A model generated the notes under the pieces. It was not told where the DNA came from and ran no database searches. It saw only the letters and a list, made by a program, of their open reading frames with translations. A stretch of DNA of 21,472 nt from a virus. Position 1 is the first letter of the stretch, and every line of letters begins with the position of its first letter. The stretch is from positions 1-21,472 of the IMG/VR virus record IMGVR_UViG_3300035702_000239. One strand, 5' to 3'. The position numbers and the translations under genes are program-made. Positions 6,849 through 13,290 of the stretch are shown here, one piece after another.

Positions 6849-7044
6849 TAATTATATCTTTAACTTGTATGAGAGTTTCTTCCACACCCTTAATAAAAGC
6901 GTATTCAAATGTAGATTTTAGAGCGTCATAGATGCCAAGGCTTTTTAATTCTTCAACTGAGCCACCTTTACCATTAAATCGTTCAAGATATTCTTGAAAG
7001 TGTTCATCTGTTTTTTCTTTGGTCATTGCATTATTAAAATCCAT
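6838..7044 (-). CDS. Hypothetical small phage protein
   Basis: 68 residues starting MDFNNAMTKEK. I chose ATG 7044 for its Shine-Dalgarno (AAAGGA, 7051-7056, 6-nt spacing); the frame is open to 7221 only as the shadow of the exonuclease remnant. Predicted helical and charged, with YDALKSTFEYAFIKGVEETL near the end. No family recognised. Its ribosome site overlaps the stop of the exonuclease 3' remnant. This suggests that before the endonuclease insertion it was the gene directly downstream of the exonuclease. Confidence 0.7.
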   Translation of the reverse strand: MDFNNAMTKEKTDEHFQEYLERFNGKGGSVEELKSLGIYDALKSTFEYAFIKGVEETLIQVKDIINGE

Positions 7045-7054
7045 ATATTTTCCT

Positions 7055-7276
7055 TTATAGTTTGTAGTAGAGTGAATCTGTATCAGGTCGATCACCGTTA
7101 AAGATTTCCATAAGCTTAATAAACTCTCCCTTGTACTTGTCGAGGGAAAACTTAAACCATTCCCCATTGGATGTATCATGATTACCAACAATGATACACC
7201 CTTTTTTAGCCTTGAGTCCAAACATTTCCTCTACACAGATTGCATACCCCACACATTGTAGGGCATATTTGAACAC
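7055..7276 (-). pseudogene. Displaced 3' remnant of the RecB/MGME1-like exonuclease gene
   Basis: The frame (73 codons, opening at a GTG with no Shine-Dalgarno) encodes FKYALQCVGYA ... KKGCIIVGNHDTSN ... DSLYYKL. This is homologous to the last 76 residues of the complete exonuclease at 8342-9085 (FRYAMQIHGYA ... EKGCIIVGNHNTSN ... ESVYFRL). Homology starts abruptly at the codon aligned with F172 of the full protein; just upstream is the leader of the inserted plus-strand endonuclease and an in-frame stop. It keeps the Q-x-x-x-Y motif but none of the D/D-x-K catalytic residues, so it should be inactive. The copies are clearly diverged, so this is not a recent exact duplication. Confidence 0.85.
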
Positions 7277-7279
7277 AAG

Positions 7280-7291
7280 TATTTATAAATA
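7280..7291 (+). promoter_or_regulatory. Overlapping divergent T4-type late promoters
   Basis: TATAAATA occurs on the plus strand at 7284-7291, 33 nt before the endonuclease start. Its reverse complement occurs at 7280-7287, forming the palindrome-like TATTTATAAATA. The plus-strand copy can drive the inverted endonuclease gene late in infection. The minus-strand copy would point into the exonuclease remnant and the genes beyond. Confidence 0.65.
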
Positions 7292-7324
7292 TCTAGTATA
7301 ACCTATCTATACGAGAAAATAGTT

Positions 7325-8347
7325 ATGAACTCAAAAAACCTTTATAAAATTTTATCCTCTAAGGAACACAATACACACTATCTTAACAGGTATTTGAATT
7401 TTGTCAATGCTTGCAATGAAAATAATTTTAATTTAGAAACATTTGAAAAGCATCATATATGCCCATCATCAAAAAATCTTTGGCCTGAATATAAATCAAA
7501 ATATAAAAATTCGTGGAATATAGTGAATTTAACTCCAAGGCAACATTATATAGCTCATTGGATTTTAGCTAGATGTTTTGGTGGTGGTATGTGGTTTGCC
7601 TTTAACATGATGTGTAATGGACAAAGAAAGGAAAGAAAATATAGAGTTTCTAGTAGAGCTTATCAAGAGCTTAGAAAAAATCTTTCTGAATTGTTATCTG
7701 GTAGAGTTGTATCAGAAAAAACCAGAAAGATGATGTCGGAAGCTAAAAAAGGAAAACCTCTTTCTGATCAACATAAATATAGGTTATCGCTTGATGTTAA
7801 AAATAAATTATGGATTTATAAAAATAATGAATCAAAACGAGTAAATAAAAATGAAATTGGGGTTTACTTAAATTCTGGTTGGTTAGTTGGTAGAGTTGAT
7901 TTTACAGATGAAGCTAAAGAAAATATGTCAAAATCGACAAAAGGTGTATCCAAACCAACGCGATCAGAAGAACATAAACAGAACATAGGAAAAACTGTAA
8001 AAAATAAAGTCGCAGTTAGGGATACAGAATCCAATACAAATATAGTTTTTCGTTGTTCCGTTGATGATCCACATTATTTATCTGGTAGGTACGTTTTTCA
8101 AGGAATTGGTAGAGTTGTTTCGGAAGAAGATAAAGAAAGAAGAAGAAATTTGGTCATGGTTCGTGATACGGAGTCAGATTCTACAGAATCATTCACTTGT
8201 GATAAAAATGACCCACATTGGATTTCTGGTAGGTATGTAGGCCACACAAAAGGGATAAAAGTAAAATGTCCTCACTGCGAAAAAGAAGGTGGTAAAGGTG
8301 TTATGACTCGTTGGCATTTTGAAAATTGCAAACAGAAGATTTCATAA
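7325..8347 (+). CDS. HNH homing endonuclease with NUMOD3-like repeats and C-terminal zinc finger
   Basis: 340 residues, the only clear plus-strand gene. An N-terminal HNH core: EKHHICP (residues ~41-47), NSWNIVNLTPRQHYIAHWIL (H-H ... N ... H). NUMOD3-like DNA-binding segments: VSEKTRKMMSEAKKGKPLS near 131-149 and RSEEHKQNIGK near 218-228. Two repeats of the type VRDTES ... DPH(Y/W)(L/I)SGRYV (around 234-258 and 280-305). A C-terminal finger CPHC ... MTRWHFENC. Typical of T4-like Mob-type mobile endonucleases that cut a recipient gene and spread by repair. It is inserted in reverse within the exonuclease gene; its stop overlaps the exonuclease stop by 6 bp. The Shine-Dalgarno is weak (ACGAGAAAA). 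Confidence 0.93.
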   Translation: MNSKNLYKILSSKEHNTHYLNRYLNFVNACNENNFNLETFEKHHICPSSKNLWPEYKSKYKNSWNIVNLTPRQHYIAHWILARCFGGGMWFAFNMMCNGQRKERKYRVSSRAYQELRKNLSELLSGRVVSEKTRKMMSEAKKGKPLSDQHKYRLSLDVKNKLWIYKNNESKRVNKNEIGVYLNSGWLVGRVDFTDEAKENMSKSTKGVSKPTRSEEHKQNIGKTVKNKVAVRDTESNTNIVFRCSVDDPHYLSGRYVFQGIGRVVSEEDKERRRNLVMVRDTESDSTESFTCDKNDPHWISGRYVGHTKGIKVKCPHCEKEGGKGVMTRWHFENCKQKIS

Positions 8348-9085
8348 TCTAAAATATACACTTTCATTAATGCTGCATTCGCCTTTGAATGCAGCAATCA
8401 AAATATCAAATTCCTTAACATAAAAATCATCATATACATTAAAATTTATTTTTTCCGAATTTGATGTGTTATGATTCCCCACAATAATACATCCTTTCTC
8501 AGCTTTGTATTTCTCACCAAACATATAATAAAAAGCCCTAGCGTATCCATGTATTTGCATTGCATATCTGAAAGATTTTTTTCTTCCTAAAGAGGTTTTG
8601 GTGTTTATTGGCTTTCTTGAATTTTTATGATCAACAATGGTTAATTTTTTATTCATACGGACTATTGCATCAACCCTACCAGCATAGCCATCAACATCGT
8701 TGTACAAGGCTACCTCGCAACCGTGAACAACCTCTATGGTATCAAGCAATGGCTTCACACGGTTGAACAATACCTTGCCCTTACCGCGTAGCTCAGAGCG
8801 ATCTAGCTCATTGCGTAAATACATCTCATTAAGATCATGAAGCGAGTTACCGCGTGTGGATGCTTCGGTTTTAATTCGTTCAGATTCTTCCACACCAACA
8901 CGCTCAATCCATGCATCTATACCCCCATCATCAAGAATACCTAAAATAGTGGTCATGGATGGTAGATTACCTACAGGGGTCTTGTAGAATCGCTTACCTG
9001 TTTCCTCATTAGTAACGGATTCCATTTCATCATACACCAACGGCTCCCAATCAAACGTTTTCCATGTGAAGGGGTCATTCTTCAT
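8342..9085 (-). CDS. RecB/MGME1-like PD-(D/E)XK exonuclease
   Basis: 247 residues from ATG 9085. N-terminal LPSMTTILGI; helix with RGNSLHDLNEMY (H83); E124; catalytic core GYAGRVDAIV (D139) then TIVDHKNSRKP (D152, K154), the PD-(D/E)XK pattern; followed by YAMQIHGYA (Q177, Y181), the Q-x-x-x-Y motif. This layout matches the RecB-like/MGME1 single-strand exonuclease family, likely used for DNA processing in replication or host DNA breakdown. The 3' third (8342 to about 8660) is visibly more AT-rich than the 5' part and resembles the adjacent endonuclease in composition. Together with the remnant at 7055-7276, this indicates that the 3' end was replaced during homing. The start overlaps the upstream membrane gene; the Shine-Dalgarno is weak. 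Confidence 0.85.
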   Translation of the reverse strand: MKNDPFTWKTFDWEPLVYDEMESVTNEETGKRFYKTPVGNLPSMTTILGILDDGGIDAWIERVGVEESERIKTEASTRGNSLHDLNEMYLRNELDRSELRGKGKVLFNRVKPLLDTIEVVHGCEVALYNDVDGYAGRVDAIVRMNKKLTIVDHKNSRKPINTKTSLGRKKSFRYAMQIHGYARAFYYMFGEKYKAEKGCIIVGNHNTSNSEKINFNVYDDFYVKEFDILIAAFKGECSINESVYFRL

Positions 9086-9326
9086 ATGAAGTACCACCAC
9101 CGTTCATAATACTGTTTGGATTATATCTTGTTGAGTATAGGTGAATAAAAATTACTATGTAAATTGCAGATGGAAGCCCAAGGAAAACCCACCAAAATAC
9201 TTCAAGTGGTATAAATCCATACTTAATGTCAAGTAATCCAGTAACCAAAACAAGACTTGGTGCATAAATCATCATAGCTAGAAAAAAAGATTTTAAGATT
9301 GCTTCTAATAATCTATATCTAATCAT
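9075..9326 (-). CDS. Small membrane protein, two transmembrane segments
   Basis: 83 residues. Hydrophobic helices at about 9-32 (ILKSFFLAMMIYAPSLVLVTG) and 43-66 (VFWWVFLGLPSAIYIVIFIHLY); polar C-terminus ending GGGTSYEE. No family recognised. The ATG overlaps the stop of the preceding gene (ATGA), so translation is probably coupled. It is part of a run of three small membrane-protein genes. Confidence 0.65.
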   Translation of the reverse strand: MIRYRLLEAILKSFFLAMMIYAPSLVLVTGLLDIKYGFIPLEVFWWVFLGLPSAIYIVIFIHLYSTRYNPNSIMNGGGTSYEE

Positions 9327-9523
9327 AATAAAATGAACCCCGAACCACCATTAACCAAATAAATTATCATATAACAAATGAGTGACATTACACCCATGCC
9401 ATAAATATCAGATGTATTTTTCATGGTATTTTTTACATCAATCTTTTTAAAAATCCTAGTCATAAGAGAATATAATAAAAGGCACCACCCCCAATACAAA
9501 ACATAATCGGCAATCATAATCAT
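9323..9523 (-). CDS. Small membrane protein, paralogue of the next gene upstream
   Basis: 66 residues from ATG 9523 (GGGGAG upstream at 9535-9540). Two hydrophobic stretches around DYVLYWGWCLLLYSLM and MGVMSLICYMIIYLV. Its sequence parallels the gene at 9520-9711: DYVLYW/DYLLYW, CLL(L/T), MIIYL/MIIVYL. The pair therefore looks like a tandem duplication. An ATGA overlap joins it to that gene. Function unknown. Confidence 0.65.
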   Translation of the reverse strand: MIMIADYVLYWGWCLLLYSLMTRIFKKIDVKNTMKNTSDIYGMGVMSLICYMIIYLVNGGSGFILL

Positions 9524-9711
9524 AGATATAATAGCTCCCCTGTAAGATATACAATAATCATGTATATAATCAATGACCAAACCCCTACTACTTTGATTGC
9601 ATATTCTTTCATAATCACTTTAAAAGGAACATTAGTGAATATCATGGTTAGAAGACAAAATGTTAAAAGGCAACTAACCCAATATAACAAGTAATCAAGA
9701 ATTATAATCAT
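9520..9711 (-). CDS. Small membrane protein, tandem paralogue
   Basis: 63 residues, two predicted transmembrane helices (LDYLLYWVSCLLTFCLLTMIF and VGVWSLIIYMIIVYLTG). Homologous to its downstream neighbour at 9323-9523. The start follows GAGATTAATCT and overlaps the upstream stop (ATGA). Function unknown; short membrane proteins of this kind in T4-type phages often alter host physiology. Confidence 0.65.
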   Translation of the reverse strand: MIIILDYLLYWVSCLLTFCLLTMIFTNVPFKVIMKEYAIKVVGVWSLIIYMIIVYLTGELLYL

Positions 9712-10112
9712 AGATTAATCTCATAGTCGCATTTTTTGTATCCGTTCTTACCTAGTACCGTAAGTGGCATCAGAGTGAAATATCCGTCTTTTCCATCATC
9801 AAATACAATGAAACAGATACTAACATCTTTTCGACGCACAAAGATAGCAACAGAATCTTTTGAATTCATTTTTTCTTTATCATTCTCAAAGATCGCAAGC
9901 AAAATATCATAATGATTTTTGAAAAGTAATTCAAAGATTTCTGTAAATGTTTTTTTGTCGATCTTGCGTTCAAGAACACGACCAAACAAATGTGGGTTGT
10001 ACTTTGTGAAGTATCGAATATTGCGATCACGATTTTGATCAAAGAACTCATCATTTAGAGGGTAGATCACATTTCGCATCACTTCTGACTTATATGCTAA
10101 TGCTGTAGACAT
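9708..10112 (-). CDS. Hypothetical phage protein
   Basis: 134 residues from ATG 10112, chosen for GGAG (10122-10125) upstream. The frame is open to 10154, but that part overlaps the previous gene. Basic and helical N-terminal half (TKYNPHLFGRVLERKIDKKTF) and beta-rich C-terminal half (VAIFVRRKDVSICFIVFDDG, then YFTLMPLTVLGKNGY). I do not recognise a family. It overlaps the membrane gene downstream by 4 nt. Confidence 0.65.
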   Translation of the reverse strand: MSTALAYKSEVMRNVIYPLNDEFFDQNRDRNIRYFTKYNPHLFGRVLERKIDKKTFTEIFELLFKNHYDILLAIFENDKEKMNSKDSVAIFVRRKDVSICFIVFDDGKDGYFTLMPLTVLGKNGYKKCDYEINL

Positions 10113-10131
10113 TTTTTTAATCTCCGTTGGT

Positions 10132-10353
10132 TTAGAGTTCTTTGATAACTTCAATTCGAATAATATCTTCCAGCTTTTCTTTTAGTGAAGTACATTCTAT
10201 GTTTATCCAGTTACAACAATGAAAATGTCTAACCCCATCCCTGTCATTTGAAATAGAAGCCAGCGAGTAACCACTATTTATCCAGTAAATTTTAACCAAA
10301 CCTAGCGGAACATTATAACATGATTCAGGAACTTCTCTAATAATTGTAGCCAT
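10132..10353 (-). CDS. Hypothetical small phage protein
   Basis: 73 residues starting MATIIREVPESCYNVPLG, with a good GGAG Shine-Dalgarno. Contains FHCCNWINIECTSLKEKLEDII: three cysteines, no clear zinc pattern. Domain unknown. Its stop lies just upstream of the ribosome site of the next gene. Confidence 0.6.
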   Translation of the reverse strand: MATIIREVPESCYNVPLGLVKIYWINSGYSLASISNDRDGVRHFHCCNWINIECTSLKEKLEDIIRIEVIKEL

Positions 10354-10394
10354 AAAATTTAATCTCCGTCAACAAACAGTTACATCATTTATAA

Positions 10395-10565
10395 TTACTT
10401 TTTAAAATTATTGTTGAACTTTTTAAGCCCATTGTTATATTCATTAAATTTCCTCTCTGAAATTTCGCTTTCTCTTTTTTCTCTAAGGTATTGTAATCTA
10501 AGATATTGTAGCTCATTCCACTCATTTAACAACTTATCAAAATCAGCAATTGTTATATTATACAT
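10395..10565 (-). CDS. Hypothetical 56-aa coiled-coil-like peptide
   Basis: Minus-strand ORF from ATG 10565 to TAA 10395, 56 residues. Charged and helical, with a short repeat (LQYLR, LQYLRE) and lysine-rich end. The upstream GAAGAA is a weak ribosome site. It fills an otherwise empty gap between tRNA-Arg and the gene at 10132, and its composition is like neighbouring genes, so I think it is real. Confidence 0.5.
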   Translation of the reverse strand: MYNITIADFDKLLNEWNELQYLRLQYLREKRESEISERKFNEYNNGLKKFNNNFKK

Positions 10566-10579
10566 ACAGTTCTTCTAAT

Positions 10580-10656
10580 TGGCCTGCCCGGAGGGATTCG
10601 AACCCCCAACCAAAAGAGTAGAAATCTTTTGCGCTATCCAATTGCGCCACGGGCAG
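10580..10656 (-). tRNA. tRNA-Arg (anticodon TCT)
   Basis: Acceptor stem CTGCCCG/CGGGCAG, D arm GCGC...GCGC, anticodon stem AAAGA/TCTTT with loop TTTCTAC (anticodon TCT), T arm with GGTTCGAATCC, discriminator G and encoded CCA (complement of 10580-10582). It reads AGA, a codon common in AT-rich phage genes and rare in many hosts. Isolated from the main tRNA cluster. Confidence 0.95.
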
Positions 10657-10671
10657 ATTTGTATTTAAAGG

Positions 10672-10896
10672 TTATTGTATCACAACAAACTCTGCAATAG
10701 CAATAGCAATAAGGTATAAAGTTGGAAGAACTACAGAGATTACAAATGCATCCCCATTAAATTCCATTTCCTGCTTATACTTCCTTGAATCACGAAAAGC
10801 TATACTAGTTGTAATTAGTCCAGTGGCTAGGCTCACAACAGACAACAATACCAGAAATATCATCAATGATTCGAAAAATAAGTTTACACTATTCAT
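10672..10896 (-). CDS. Small membrane protein, two transmembrane segments
   Basis: 74 residues. Helices at about 8-32 (ESLMIFLVLLSVVSLATGLI) and 50-72 (FVISVVLPTLYLIAIAIAEFV), with a charged loop (RDSRKYKQEMEFNGD) between. The Shine-Dalgarno AGGAT lies within the end of the deaminase gene, so the two are probably co-transcribed. No family recognised. Confidence 0.65.
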   Translation of the reverse strand: MNSVNLFFESLMIFLVLLSVVSLATGLITTSIAFRDSRKYKQEMEFNGDAFVISVVLPTLYLIAIAIAEFVVIQ

Positions 10897-10900
10897 AATT

Positions 10901-11398
10901 TTATCCTATTACCGTTTTTTGCCATTGGTTTAGCGCTTGAATGATTGTATCACTACTAGGTTTTTCAATCAATACGAATTCCATCCCAACATCCATCATT
11001 TCTGCTTTTGTTTCCAAATAATCCCATCTTTCAGAAAACTCTTCGTTTGGTTTTATAGCCACCACTTTGAAAATACCATTCTGCGCCAGTACATGTGAAC
11101 AATGCAAACAAGGTGGGTGTGTTACGTATGCTATGCAACCATCAACACTCTTTGATGCATTGAAAATGGCGTTTTCTTCTGCATGTAGTACACGCTTATA
11201 CTTCTCTGGTCGATCATTAAATGTATCTTCATCAAAGCGATAAGTTCTGGAAAAGCCATTCGTACCAAACCCAATAGGCCGATTCTGTCCATCAGTGATT
11301 ACACAACCTACCTTAGTAGATGGGTCTTTGCTGAATGTTGCATAGAAAAGAGCAAAACATAAAAATCGTTCACTCCACGTATTTTGGGAAGTCTTCAT
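10901..11398 (-). CDS. cd: Deoxycytidylate (dCMP) deaminase family enzyme
   Basis: 165 residues. The zinc-dependent deaminase signature is complete: HAEENAIFNA (H72, catalytic E74) and HPPCLHCSHVLAQNGI (C97, C100). The early DPSTKVGCVI is typical of the dCMP/ComE deaminase branch. It should convert dCMP to dUMP, feeding thymidylate synthesis alongside the ribonucleotide reductase at the left end. The start has GGGG with 7-nt spacing and overlaps the upstream gene by 29 nt. A somewhat different nucleotide specificity within the family cannot be excluded. Confidence 0.88.
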   Translation of the reverse strand: MKTSQNTWSERFLCFALFYATFSKDPSTKVGCVITDGQNRPIGFGTNGFSRTYRFDEDTFNDRPEKYKRVLHAEENAIFNASKSVDGCIAYVTHPPCLHCSHVLAQNGIFKVVAIKPNEEFSERWDYLETKAEMMDVGMEFVLIEKPSSDTIIQALNQWQKTVIG

Positions 11399-11711
11399 TT
11401 TTTACCCCTGTTAATTTAGTGGTCACTTCACGAAGCCTACCCCATTGATCATCTAAAAGAAAACTATCCAAAACAGGAAGATAGATTCTCATGTTTGGTG
11501 TTAATATCCCCCTAGTATCACAAATTGCTATAGATGTAAATAAACCTACCAACATTTCAATAATAACAATATCCTCTGAGAAATTAGCATTCTCCACTGA
11601 TTCACCAATTATATATTCAATGTTTTCTTTGTCTTCATTAAAGATTTGAACATCTACAGAGAATGTATATTTAATAAAATAGTTGTGATTAACCTTATTA
11701 GTAGCGGCCAT
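11370..11711 (-). CDS. Hypothetical phage protein
   Basis: 113 residues, start with GAGGAA upstream. Alternating hydrophobic pattern (YFIKYTFSVDVQIF, EDIVIIEMLVGLFTSIAI) suggests a mixed alpha/beta fold; no recognised motif. Its 3' end overlaps the deaminase gene by 29 nt, implying coupled expression. Confidence 0.6.
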   Translation of the reverse strand: MAATNKVNHNYFIKYTFSVDVQIFNEDKENIEYIIGESVENANFSEDIVIIEMLVGLFTSIAICDTRGILTPNMRIYLPVLDSFLLDDQWGRLREVTTKLTGVKNEDFPKYVE

Positions 11712-11739
11712 TTTTAAAAATTCCTCATTTAGTTTTGTA

Positions 11740-11949
11740 TCACCTGTAAGTCATTAATTTGTACCCATAATCCAGAAGAATTTGTTTCATCTGTCTATGG
11801 GAAAATTCGTGCTTAACCACTTCCTCTGGTAATTGTTTATCCCCAATGTAAAGAGCGTATGGAACCCCCTTTCTCATCAGAGCAAATACGTATCGTTTTT
11901 TTGGTAGTTCGGACTTCCCGTACTCATATGAAAGACTCATTTTTGGCAT
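11740..11949 (-). CDS. Hypothetical small phage protein
   Basis: 69 residues from ATG 11949. GGGG abuts that codon, so ATG 11940 (MSLSYEYGK, 8-nt spacing) is the better start. Basic, tyrosine-rich, with beta-like KKRYVFALMRKGVPYALYIG. No domain recognised. Lies 5 nt after the gene upstream. Confidence 0.6.
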   Translation of the reverse strand: MPKMSLSYEYGKSELPKKRYVFALMRKGVPYALYIGDKQLPEEVVKHEFSHRQMKQILLDYGYKLMTYR

Positions 11950-11954
11950 CCCCG

Positions 11955-12233
11955 TTATGACATACCAACATCACGGGTTGTGTGATATTCCCCGCTTTTT
12001 TGGACATAGAAGTGAAAGTAATAATTTTCAATGTAGCGCATTGCTTTAATAGCTTTCTGACCAATATAATCTGTGCCCCGTTTGAAATTGAACCGCTCAT
12101 TCAGGTATTCCGTTTTGGCTTCGGTTGCATTAATATCATTTTTATTTTTGGCTTTCAACCAATCAAAGTAATCGGTTTCTGTCATCCGTTTATGGAAGGG
12201 GTTTAATTCAAAAAATCGCTGTGTATAATCCAT
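11955..12233 (-). CDS. Hypothetical phage protein
   Basis: 92 residues with strong Shine-Dalgarno AGGAGA. Aromatic and charged (FELNPFHKRMTETDYFDWLK, YIENYYFHFYVQ). Family not recognised. It has its own sigma70-like promoter (12275-12303) and begins the run of genes toward the deaminase. Confidence 0.65.
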   Translation of the reverse strand: MDYTQRFFELNPFHKRMTETDYFDWLKAKNKNDINATEAKTEYLNERFNFKRGTDYIGQKAIKAMRYIENYYFHFYVQKSGEYHTTRDVGMS

Positions 12234-12274
12234 AATAAAATTCTCCTAAGTGGTTTAGTATCTCAATACACTAC

Positions 12275-12303
12275 ATTGTAGCGGGATTACGGTTAAAGTG
12301 CAA
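12275..12303 (-). promoter_or_regulatory. Sigma70-like promoter, TTGCAC-17-TACAAT
   Basis: Minus-strand -35 TTGCAC (complement of 12298-12303), 17-bp spacer and -10 TACAAT (complement of 12275-12280). It lies in the end of one gene and 42 bp before the next ATG. A short inverted repeat GTAT-N4-ATAC (12258-12269) sits near the expected transcription start. Confidence 0.65.
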
Positions 12304-12559
12304 GGACTTTTTTACTAACAATGTCGTTATCACAAGGATCAAATACGCTAATACGACCACTCACATGCCAGATGTTATATTCTTGAGTATGACGTACATT
12401 ACCGGGTTTGATGTAACTAATCGTTCCCTTTCCATCAAAGGAAGTGGTTTTGGGATTGGAGTTTTGTTTGACTTCGTGAATGTACACGGTCTTACCACCA
12501 CGGGTTTGATAGGTTCCAGCATCATCAATAATGGTTGGTAGATCATTCAGTGACATCAT
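12293..12559 (-). CDS. Conserved-looking hypothetical phage protein
   Basis: 88 residues from ATG 12559, selected because AGGAA is 7-8 nt upstream; the frame extends to 12574 without support. Beta-rich: GTYQTRGGKTVYIHEV, KGTISYIK, YNIWHVSGRISVFD. The last motif resembles small phage proteins I have seen without assigned function. Preceded by a terminator/promoter module at 12596-12626. Confidence 0.65.
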   Translation of the reverse strand: MMSLNDLPTIIDDAGTYQTRGGKTVYIHEVKQNSNPKTTSFDGKGTISYIKPGNVRHTQEYNIWHVSGRISVFDPCDNDIVSKKVLAL

Positions 12560-12595
12560 AAAAGTATTCCTCAATGAATTTAGCTATATCTTAGC

Positions 12596-12626
12596 AATAA
12601 AAAAAGGGACTCGCAAGCCCCTTTTT
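12596..12626 (-). terminator. Terminator/promoter module, copy 1 of a 31-bp repeat
   Basis: 31 bases identical to 15265-15295. On the minus strand a GC-rich stem (GGGGCT/AGTCCC) with loop TGCG is followed by seven Ts: a terminator for the gene at 12656-12856. The loop also yields TTGCGA, followed 17 bp later by TAAGAT, so it may carry a -35 element for the gene at 12293. This matches the 'promoter early stem-loop' cassettes described in T4-type phages. Confidence 0.85.
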
Positions 12627-12655
12627 TAAATAGTTTCAGCACCGTGTTAAAAGGT

Positions 12656-12856
12656 TTAATCTTCCTCGTTATCACCTTTCCAGTTTTTATCAACATAGTC
12701 ATAGAATTCTTTTTGCTTGTCTTTTGAAAGCTCATCCTGCGACTCAGCCCCAAACTTTTTCAGTGCTTTGTTAAAGAAAGCTTCGTATGCTGCATCATCA
12801 CCTTTTTTGGCTTTATCAGCAGACGCTTCGTTCATGTATTGTTTAAATGGTTTCAT
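12656..12856 (-). CDS. Small hypothetical phage protein, possibly virion or prohead associated
   Basis: 66 residues: MKPFKQYMNEAS, then a lysine-rich helix, then a C-terminal module ESQDELSKDKQKEFYDYVDK. The FYDYVDKNWK type of ending recurs in short T4-type phage proteins, some virion associated; the link is from memory and weak. Good Shine-Dalgarno (AAAGG). Followed directly by a strong terminator, which suggests a well expressed unit. Confidence 0.65.
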   Translation of the reverse strand: MKPFKQYMNEASADKAKKGDDAAYEAFFNKALKKFGAESQDELSKDKQKEFYDYVDKNWKGDNEED

Positions 12857-12887
12857 ATATTACTTACCTTTCTGGTTAGAATTTATT

Positions 12888-13235
12888 CTATTTATGCTTT
12901 TTCATAACCTTACCAAATGAAAGCACCCACCGTGAGCCTTTTTCTATTTTAGTAACATAGTGGTAAGAATCATCTGCCCTGAAAAAGAAAGCTCTGTTTT
13001 TCCATGACCATAGGGTTTTCTTACAAACAAACTGACCACCAATTTTTGCTTTCTTCAATTCTATGTTGAATCGGTACATAGGCCCATTATGTTTTGGGTC
13101 TTTGTGCTTAGGAATGTATGAACCCTGTTTATAATGGAATAGGTAAATATCAATGCCTAACTTTTTGGAAAACGCTATGGTAAAAATCCTGTAGCCAGTA
13201 TCATTAACGTCCTTACCCCATCTAAATAAGCGCAT
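12888..13235 (-). CDS. Small 2OG-Fe(II) oxygenase-like protein; probable UAG-containing 5' extension to 13268
   Basis: 115 residues from ATG 13235. The metal-binding H-x-D (HKD, H44 and D46) follows GSYIPK. A central YRFNIELKKAKIGGQF strand follows, then the distal His in SYHYVT (H92) and Arg in GSRWVLSFG (R102): the complete facial triad plus 2-oxoglutarate Arg. ATG 13235 has no Shine-Dalgarno. Eleven codons further upstream, in the same frame, ATG 13268 has an excellent one (GAGGAA, 6-nt spacing), but codon 3 is TAG (13260-13262). The gene also ends with TAG (12888-12890), followed three codons later by TAA. The tRNA next upstream has anticodon CTA. Either UAG is suppressed here, or ATG-AAA-TAG is a leader mini-ORF. 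Substrate unknown. Confidence 0.75.
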   Translation of the reverse strand: MRLFRWGKDVNDTGYRIFTIAFSKKLGIDIYLFHYKQGSYIPKHKDPKHNGPMYRFNIELKKAKIGGQFVCKKTLWSWKNRAFFFRADDSYHYVTKIEKGSRWVLSFGKVMKKHK

Positions 13236-13290
13236 TGTCGGTTTTGTGAGGTTTCTTTTCTATTTCATGGTTATTTCCTCTTAGTTGTTG

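Noticed and set aside
7055-7276. An independent small gene
   Set aside because: It has no ribosome site, begins abruptly mid-domain and is clearly homologous to the exonuclease C-terminus, so I call it a remnant.
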